NCBI GenBank assembly: GCA_032871835.1
Contig: CM065301.1
Coordinates: 29,830,405-29,894,404 of the forward strand
DNA length: 64,000 nucleotides
Direction: 5' to 3'
From: Dipteronia dyeriana
Taxonomy: Eukaryota; Streptophyta; Magnoliopsida; Sapindales; Sapindaceae
Of the stretch, positions 57,330 to 64,000 are shown piece by piece (the stretch's first letter is position 1; each line of letters opens with the position of its first letter). The notes beneath the pieces are model-generated. The model ran no database searches. It saw only the letters and a list, made by a program, of their open reading frames with translations, and had not been told where the DNA came from. The translations under genes and the position numbers were made by a program.

Positions 57330-59922
57330 TTTTTGGTTTTAGTTTGTGTTGGCATTAATTCCATATCAAAATGTTGTTTACTAGTAATGATTTAGTTGTT
57401 TAGATTCATGATTATTCAAGATTCAAAGAAGGTTGAACAACAAGTCAAAGCAAGTTCTAAGTCTTCAAAGAGAAAGGATGCAATTTGATTCTACAAAGGT
57501 ATACTAAGACCTTATCTTTCTCTTACAGGGCTTAGGCATACACACACAATTCATTCATATGTGTCCCTGCATCATTGTGCACCATTATAGGCACACACAC
57601 ATACAATTTATTCATGTGTCCCTGCATCGTTGTGCACCATGTATAACATATTCACACACTTGAAGATGAATTCTCATGCATTGGTTTGGAAATAACATGT
57701 TTTGGAAAATGCATGATTGGAAACTATCTCTATGTAGTTTGCATTCTAGTGTGAATTGTGTTTATGTGTGTATATGTTTGTATAACATGGATATTGAACT
57801 TGAATTTAGTCCTAAATCATTCTTGATTGAGTTCTGGTCATTTCGGTTATTCATACTATTGATTTCAAGTTCTATGTTTAAAGATACTACACTTTCAACT
57901 CATGTTACATACATTGTCTTCGTATTCATATATCGAGTCGAATTATTTTTTTCTGGGTTGAGTATCTTATATGTCCATATCCATGTGAGAGTTACGGTTT
58001 GTAATCTGCAAACGGATTCGAATTCGAAGTTTGGAGGCCGGAGAACGGTCGAAGAACGTGAGGGGAGCACGAGAGGAAAAGTAGTGCAACCAAGCACTCT
58101 TTCCCGAGATGGCGCGTGGCCATCTCGGGACAGAATGCTTGCTGCCCTGAGTTGCCCATGTGCCATCTCAGGCAGCAGGCATTCTTGGGCACTTAAGGTT
58201 AGTTTGGTCATTCTCGCTTCATTCTTTTCCCTCTCCTTTATAATCTCTTTCCCTATCACATTTCATTCCAAGAAGAAATTCAAACTAGTGTGCAGAATTT
58301 TTCACTCTACATTTTCTCACCTTCCAAACACCATAACTTCTTCATTTGAACTCCGATTTGAGTGATTCAAAGTTGAGAGTGTTTTTCTATTCATCCTCCA
58401 TCTTTTCTCTGAAGGTTTGAGTGAGTTTTGTTGCTATTGTTTGAGTCTAAACACACAAAAACGGGACTGCACCTAAATCAACTAAGGTATTGATTTTCTC
58501 TCAATGTTTTCTTTTAAAACTTGGTCAATTGCCTTGGGTTTTCTTCTTCAACATATATTTGTATATTGTGAGTGTTTTGATTTGATTTTTGAACTCTTTC
58601 AAAGCTAGGTTGAGTTTCAATTGAAAGATCTTGCCTATGTTTTCACAAGTTTGGGATTGTATTGTGCTAGCTTTGATTCTAGGAATATTTGATGATCTTT
58701 GATTGATTGATTTTGTGAAAAATAGTTCCTCACATGTATTAGGCTCTCTTGGCCGAATTCTCACATCAATACATGTGTTTATGTTCTTTTGAGCTATTCA
58801 TGCGTTTTGTTGAATCTATGATTAGGAATATGCTCTAGAACTTTAGCTTAAATCTAATTTACTTTGTCATATGATTTTAGCATGTTTTTGGTTTGTGTGA
58901 TTTAAACTTGATCTTGTGATTTATTGAATATATCTTGTTATTCAAGTTTAGATCTATGCATGTATCTAGGTTGTGATTATTGTTGAACATATTTTACATG
59001 ATCTAGATTGTTTATACATGCATGATTGACTAGACTACATTTGATTTGTGCATTCATGCTCATGTCTAGTATTTTCCATAGGATGTGTTGATCATAGCAT
59101 TCTATGTAGCGTGCTTGTTTGTATTTTGCATTCATGATCACCTAGATGCCTTGTGAGAAGGAAGTCTTGACAATAGGTGTGAGACCAATGTTGTTGAGCA
59201 AGAAGTCTTGGCAAGAGGTGTGAGGCCTTGGATTGTCGAGCAAGGAAGTCTTCGCTAGAGTCGGAAGGACTCGAATAGTCGAGCAAGAAGTCTTGCCTAG
59301 GATCGTGAGGATCTGGATAGTTGAGCGAGGAAGTCTTGACTAGAGTCGGGAGGACTCGGATAGTTGAGCAAGAAGTCTTACCTATGGTCATGAGGATCCG
59401 GTAAGGTGAGCGAGGAAGTCTTGACAAGAGGTGTGAGGCCACAGATTGTTGAGCATTAGGGAAACATCTTCATGAGTAGGATAAGAGGGTAGTTTCTAGG
59501 TGAAAAGGTCACTTGAGAGATTGTACTTATCTTATCTACTAGTGGAGTTTGTTTCCCGGTGGCTGCTACCCCGTGGATGTTTCCTCTTCGGAGGTTTACC
59601 ACGTTATATCTTGTGTCAACTTCTCTCTATCCCTATCTCTCTGGTATTTGTATTTGTTATTTCCTTCTATAATATAGATTGTGTATGTGTTACAATTACT
59701 TGATTGTATCACACTTTACTTGTCTTTATATATTGATTAAGTCTCTTTAATTAATTAATATATATATATATATATATATATTGTGATACAAGCTATCTAG
59801 AGGACAAACTTTTGTTTGTTTCTAAGGGTGTCGAAAAAGGTGTCTAATCTAATCACCCTCCCCCCCCCCCCCCCCCCCCTCTCTAGGTTAGCCTTGAGCA
59901 TTTAACTGTGTTTATATTTTCA
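57330..59922 (+). repeat. 3' LTR of element N
   Basis: 2593 bp, matching the 5' LTR throughout. Its first five bases read TTTTT rather than TGTTA, so the U3 terminus is mutated. It contains a perfect 12 bp hairpin at 58102-58130, a TATA-like TTTATAATC near 58237, the tandem block (59155-59460), a TA run (59756-59781) and a longer poly-C tract (about 59862-59879). Confidence 0.95.
58102..58130. promoter_or_regulatory. Perfect hairpin in N 3' LTR
   Basis: TCCCGAGATGGC and GCCATCTCGGGA pair over 12 bp around a GCGTG loop, about 107 bases upstream of TTTATAATC. An imperfect second hairpin follows at about 58144-58178. The sequence shows the structure; a function in LTR regulation is inferred. 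Confidence 0.65.
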
Positions 59923-59927
59923 TTGGT

Positions 59928-60274
59928 GTGGATAAGAATTCTTCTTTCAGTTAGGATTCTTGGCAATCAAGTAAATCCTCCAAAGGAGAGGACTCTTGCC
60001 CACCAAGTAAATCCTCCTTAGGAGAGGATTTGGACACTTATATATATGGCCTTGAAGAATTCGGCCAAGGTTAATGAAATTTTTATAGAGATTTTGGCAA
60101 AGCCTTGTTAGAGTCTTGTGGGAAGTTTTTTATTTTCATTTGCTTATTATAGTTTAAAATATAAAAACTTCGTCTAACCCAATGTGTGTATAATTCTGCC
60201 AAGCATAGAGAAAAGAGAGAGCGTTTTTATTTTCGATAGTGCACTAGTATCCTTTACATTAAAAGGGTTTTTTG
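59928..60274 (+). repeat. 3' LTR of F, last segment (truncated)
   Basis: It follows the second TTGGT and matches 46548-46858 of solo LTR E2 (AAGAATTCTTCTTT, GAATTCGGCCAAGG, TTTTCGATAGTGCA). It stops in the AAAAGGGTTTTTTG run; the last 370 or so bases of the LTR seen in E2 are missing. Confidence 0.85.
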
Positions 60275-60334
60275 TACAAGATCGTTTCAGTAGAAAATCT
60301 TACGGATCCCTTCACAAAGGCTTTACCACATAAG
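60275..60334 (+). pseudogene. Scrap of copia RNase H C-terminus
   Basis: About 20 codons reading NLTDPFTKALPHK, the conserved tail of copia RNase H, ending at LTR G. It differs from element F's own tail (DPFRKAIP), so it comes from another element. It is either the 3' coding end of an element whose 3' LTR is G or the target into which G inserted. Confidence 0.7.
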
Positions 60335-62360
60335 TGTTGGGGTTTATGCCCTAAAGATGTAATTTGTATATGGATTTACAAAATAAATAAAAGGAAAAGT
60401 TCAATTCATTCTTGTTGTGTTGTTTATTTTATAACTTGTGCATATATTTAACATCCAAGATTGTCGGATGTGATCTCAAATTGTGTATGTGAGTGTCATA
60501 TACAGATGAATACAGTAAGAGATGTGCAATCTAAAGAGTCTCTAAATAGCAAATAAAGTTAGGTACATTATTTGTGGTTAATATATAGCTACGATCCATT
60601 TCGTAATGTACGGTGACTCTATCCTGAATCATTCATAGGAGATATGGGAGTGGAGGCACCTTGTATGATGTGATCATATAGGATTGGGCCATGATCTATA
60701 TGAATCTCTCACCAAGATCCATTTACCGATGATATTCACATATATCAACTAATGATGGCTATATGTGTGTGATCTTAATCCTGTGTGTCTTATCGACTCC
60801 TTTAGGTTAGATCGTGGTCTTTGATACACCATGGGTGAGGTTAGATGCATTTCCTGATCAATATACTCAGTATGTTGGGATTGCGATTTGGCTTGTGGCT
60901 GGGAAGGTTTGTACACATTAGTGGAATCCACTCCTTCTTATGAGAAGTAGATGGTAGTTCCCTTAAGGGTTGATTGGGGGGTTAGACAATATGATTGATC
61001 TCCTAATGCCGTGAGGAAATAGTATTTATTGTCTATTAGAGAATCAACGGTACTTAAAGGATATATGAAATTAGAGGGGTATAATGGACATTATGACCCA
61101 GTTCTAATTTTGAACTACTATTGAGGATCACATCATATGTAATCGCTATATCGATGGACACCGAGTAATATCGGTCTGTGTAAAAACGTTTGCAGTTGAG
61201 AAAGTGCGGCTTCGGGTTTTAAGTGTAATAACACCGGAGTTAATAATCAAGGAATATTAATTAAAGAGTTTAATTAATGATTCTGAGGATTATTGGAGTT
61301 CAAAATACTGTGGGTCTATTAGGTCCTCTTGCTAGCCCAATCGATTTAGGTAACAAGAGTCACGGTAAATTAATTGGATTGTCCAATTAATTGTGTTACG
61401 AAAGTGACACGTATTTATTCGGGAATTAATTGAATAATGAGATTATTTAATTAATGAATGATAATGATTATGTTAATTAAATAATTAGATTATTTAATTG
61501 TGTAATTAATCATTAGTTGGAGGGTGTTGATTGATATTTAAATTTTAAAGATAAACTAATTTGATTGTTTTATTTTATTAAATTTGATATTTAATTTTGA
61601 ATTTAAAGATATAAGATATCTTAAAAGATTGGAATTGATTAGTTTTATATATAATTTTTAAAAGATAAAATGAATGCACAAGTATTTGTTGGTATATGAT
61701 GCAAAAACAGTGTGCATGAATCAATTAAAAGAATCACACAAACGTGCTACAGAAGGAATAAGCATTAGGTGCAATTTTTAGGGTGCGTGAAACAAAACAC
61801 CACATGAACGCATATTGAGAAAATTGTATCAGTGCATATTTCATATGTTGGTGTGCGTTTGAATAAGACACAGAAATATCAAGTATATGTTCGTGCAGTG
61901 TGTAGTGTAAACAAAAACAAAAGGAAGAAAAAAATATTGGTAATATTTTATATATTAGAATTGTTCTAGTTTTGTTAACGTAGAAGAAAGAGTTTTTCAA
62001 TTCTCTCTACATCCTCCATTCAAGTTTCTGAGATCATGATGCCCCCACAAGCAGTTATTAGTCTGAGAGATAGCAAGGAAGATCGAGTGGCTTAGACAAG
62101 AGTACATCGTAAAGTCAATGAGCCTCCAAACGTTGGTAAGATTGGTTCAGACAGGAGCATATCGTAAAGTGAAGGAGTCTCCAAACGTTGGTAAGATTTT
62201 CTTCTTCTGATTTTATTGATTACAATTTCATGTGTATACTATTCTATGTATGAGTTACGAAAATAATTATGATCTCAAGTTCACTGGTTCCAGGTTATGA
62301 TCTATATAAAAAAAATTAAAACATAATTCCACTGCGTTACTAGTGAACAGTGTTCCAACA
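60335..62360 (+). repeat. LTR G of a copia element leaving the window
   Basis: 2026 bp from TGTTGGGGTTTATGCC to GTGTTCCAACA, followed at once by a primer binding site, so it acts as a 5' LTR. The five bases before it are ATAAG (60330-60334); the matching duplication would lie outside the window. The AT-rich middle (61230-61680) is poor in any coding signal. Not related to the other LTR families here. Confidence 0.85.
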
Positions 62361-62362
62361 AA

Positions 62363-62378
62363 TTGGAATCAGAGCCAA
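62363..62378 (+). other. Primer binding site of element G
   Basis: TTGGAATCAGAGCCAA, two bases past the LTR end. It is complementary to initiator tRNA-Met apart from one base (GGTATC to GGAATC). Confidence 0.85.
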
Positions 62379-64000
62379 TTTTTCGGAACTGAAAATTGTT
62401 TTCAATGCTCATGTATGTATGAATGTGTAGGCACCATCTATATGATTGTATGAATGTTTATAATTAAATTATTTAATTTAAACTTGGTTGATCGTAATTT
62501 TTTATAGTATTGTGGATTTAGGGTTTATGGGTTGTATAAAAAAAAATTATTATTGTTATTGTATTATAAATAAATATAATTGTAACATGTAAATGAAGAA
62601 TTGGAAACACGCGTGAAGGTGGTACTATTCACAACATTGTTCCTGGACACTATTCACACATACTGTTCCCAGGCACTGTTCACATCGTCTTGCACGGTTT
62701 CGTTGGCAAGTGTTGCCTAGTGCGTCCCGTTCGGATTTTCTGTTTCGAATTCATGAGATGAATTGGAGTGACCTAAAGAGACTGAAAGATTTCTGAACTT
62801 ACAAGAATACCAAGGAATTCCTTAGGGGAATTTTTTGTAATTTTAGATTCCAACTTTTTAGGTTAAATAATCCACAGTACTCGGTCAACTCATGTATTAT
62901 TTATATTATGTGATGATAAAAGTATTGTCATGCATACGTATGTTATTTAGATTAGATGTGCCTACACAAATATATTTAATATGTCATAAATGTATCATAG
63001 TCTGATATTTTATATATATATTTTTAATGTGATTAAAATGGGCTATATATGTAATTGGCTATGAAAATGAGATTAGTTGTTTAATAGTTAAAAAACTTGG
63101 TAATTCTCATTAATATTAACCTAGTTATTAAAGAGTTTAATAAGTTAGATTAATAGGGTCATTTATTGTAATTAGGATTAATATGATTAATAACCTAATA
63201 ATAAATTAACCGAATAATGTTTGAGTTTTAATAGTTAAAACTTGGTAATCACTAACATAATAATCTGACCTTAGTAAATAGTTTACAAATGCTTAGATTA
63301 TTCACTAATAGATTAGATTTTTAATTGTTAAAAATCATTAATAATTTATTAGTTAATTAGAATTTGATTCTATAATGTATTAGTTAATGAACTAGATAAC
63401 TTGATTTAAGTTGGGCGTTTGATCCTGTAGAGTCTAGGTGCATTAACGGATAATAGAAAACCCTACTTTATAAAATAGTGGGTGGGAGAGGGATATATGA
63501 CATATATATCCCTTCGTCTCCATCATTAGTTCAACACCGTGAGATCCGTGTAGTGCCTCGTGATGGCTTTGCTTTCTTCCTTCCTAAGGAGGGTTTCCAC
63601 AAAGTTCAATATTAAGTTTAACTTCCTAACGGATAGGATTTCTGAGGGTATTTCTAGATTGGCCGACCCTAAGGCGGCAATTCTCGAGTTAAGCTCGTGA
63701 AATCTGAAATGGTGGGTTACACTCACGAAGGTTTTGATTAAGTTTGTTAATTAAAAACCTGACTGAATAAACGATGGTTGAATGATATGGAATAAGAGTT
63801 ATTCTAGAATATCATTTGATTGAGAATCTATCGGTCCAACATGCAAAGACTTGACCGACCCTAAGGCGGCACTTCTTTGTGGTATGTTGGATTGTCGTGG
63901 TATAGTAACTATGGAAATCGACCCTAAGACTCTCTCACAGACATAGATGTCTATTAAACTTCAATAAAAAAAAATATGGAAATCGACTCAATACATAAAG
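62379..64000 (+). other. Leader region of element G, no gene seen
   Basis: AT-rich (62379-63400), then a GC-richer part with a TATA-like CTTTATAAAATAG (63467-63479) and two copies of CCGACCCTAAGGCGGCA, at about 63662-63678 and 63855-63871. A partial third copy, CGACCCTAAGACT, is at about 63919-63931. No gag is reached before the window ends. The TATA-like element could mark another LTR or an internal promoter, but neither can be shown. Confidence 0.5.

Larger units (their letters stand above)
49336..59922 (+). mobile_element. Element N: gag plus env-position protein, no pol
   Basis: A 10587 bp element with LTRs at 49336-51973 and 57330-59922, a primer site, a polypurine tract, and perfect TTGGT duplications at 49331-49335 and 59923-59927. 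The interior (5.36 kb) holds a single gag frame (52058-54112) and, near the 3' end, a single frame with a putative plant transposon protein domain (55798-56859). Protease, integrase, RT and RNase H are absent. Only about 0.5 kb of unrecognised sequence separates gag from the region that follows RNase H in element B. It must have depended on enzymes supplied by a relative. Confidence 0.9.
32494..60274 (+). mobile_element. Copia element F, host of three nested insertions
   Basis: The 5' LTR (32494-33392 plus 42582-about 43395), partial protease-integrase-RT-RNase H (43396-45892 plus 47228-47512) and 3' LTR (47523-49335 plus 59928-about 60274) all lie on the plus strand. The 5' LTR tail, primer site, all of gag and the start of protease are deleted, because the LTR runs directly into protease C-terminal coding sequence. 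The bases CAAGT (32489-32493) precede the element. The end of the 3' LTR is missing, so a matching duplication cannot be seen. Nested inside are J, solo LTR E2 and N. Confidence 0.85.

Noticed and set aside
62379..64000. Host gene promoter near the TATA-like site at 63467
   Set aside because: No coding sequence follows within the window and the region lies downstream of a retroelement primer site.

Overview
The window looks like intergenic DNA from a large, repeat-rich plant genome. It is AT-rich and has no intact host gene, rRNA or tRNA that I could recognise. Nearly every base belongs to nested transposable elements, mostly Ty1/copia LTR retrotransposons. The primer sites complementary to plant initiator tRNA-Met, the CACTA, hAT and Mutator-like DNA elements, and copia gag-pol proteins with a second CCHC-like motif all indicate a seed plant. 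I lean towards a eudicot but cannot name a species. Every coding region seen is decayed, so all are annotated as pseudogenes.

Bases 1-19424, element H (minus strand). This is an old SIRE/Maximus-like copia element whose gag, protease, integrase, reverse transcriptase and RNase H run from 17470 down to 3592. It has been broken up by four later insertions: a 1.65 kb CACTA element (14881-16534), a 4.5 kb insertion with a 9-10 bp target duplication (7647-12168) that itself carries a 3.45 kb hAT transposon (8248-11698), a solo LTR (4549-6846), and a family-1 LTR (1-2218) that cuts its 3' LTR. Its 5' LTR (17587-19096) is joined on the far side to the 3' end of another copy, so two elements once shared this LTR.

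Bases 19425-31195. A truncated family-1 LTR (19425-21442) abuts a second, minus-strand family-1 element B. B keeps its 3' LTR, RNase H, RT and part of integrase (21443-29323), and a solo LTR of its own family (26387-28632, target duplication AGTCT) sits inside its RT. B is cut by an unclassified LTR element K (29324-31195).

Bases 31196-60274. A J-family LTR (L) is interrupted by a plus-strand copia element F. F holds three further insertions: the complete 9.2 kb element J (33393-42576, duplication CTTTA) in its 5' LTR, a solo LTR (45893-47227, duplication ACTTG) in its RNase H, and the complete 10.6 kb element N (49336-59922, duplication TTGGT) in its 3' LTR.

Element N is the most unusual object here. 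It has 2.6 kb LTRs, a primer site, one gag frame and one env-position frame encoding a putative plant transposon protein domain, but its whole protease-integrase-RT-RNase H block is missing. It therefore looks like a non-autonomous gag plus accessory-protein element.

Bases 60275-64000 hold a scrap of RNase H, a 2.0 kb LTR (G) with a primer site, and the leader of an element that continues past the window.
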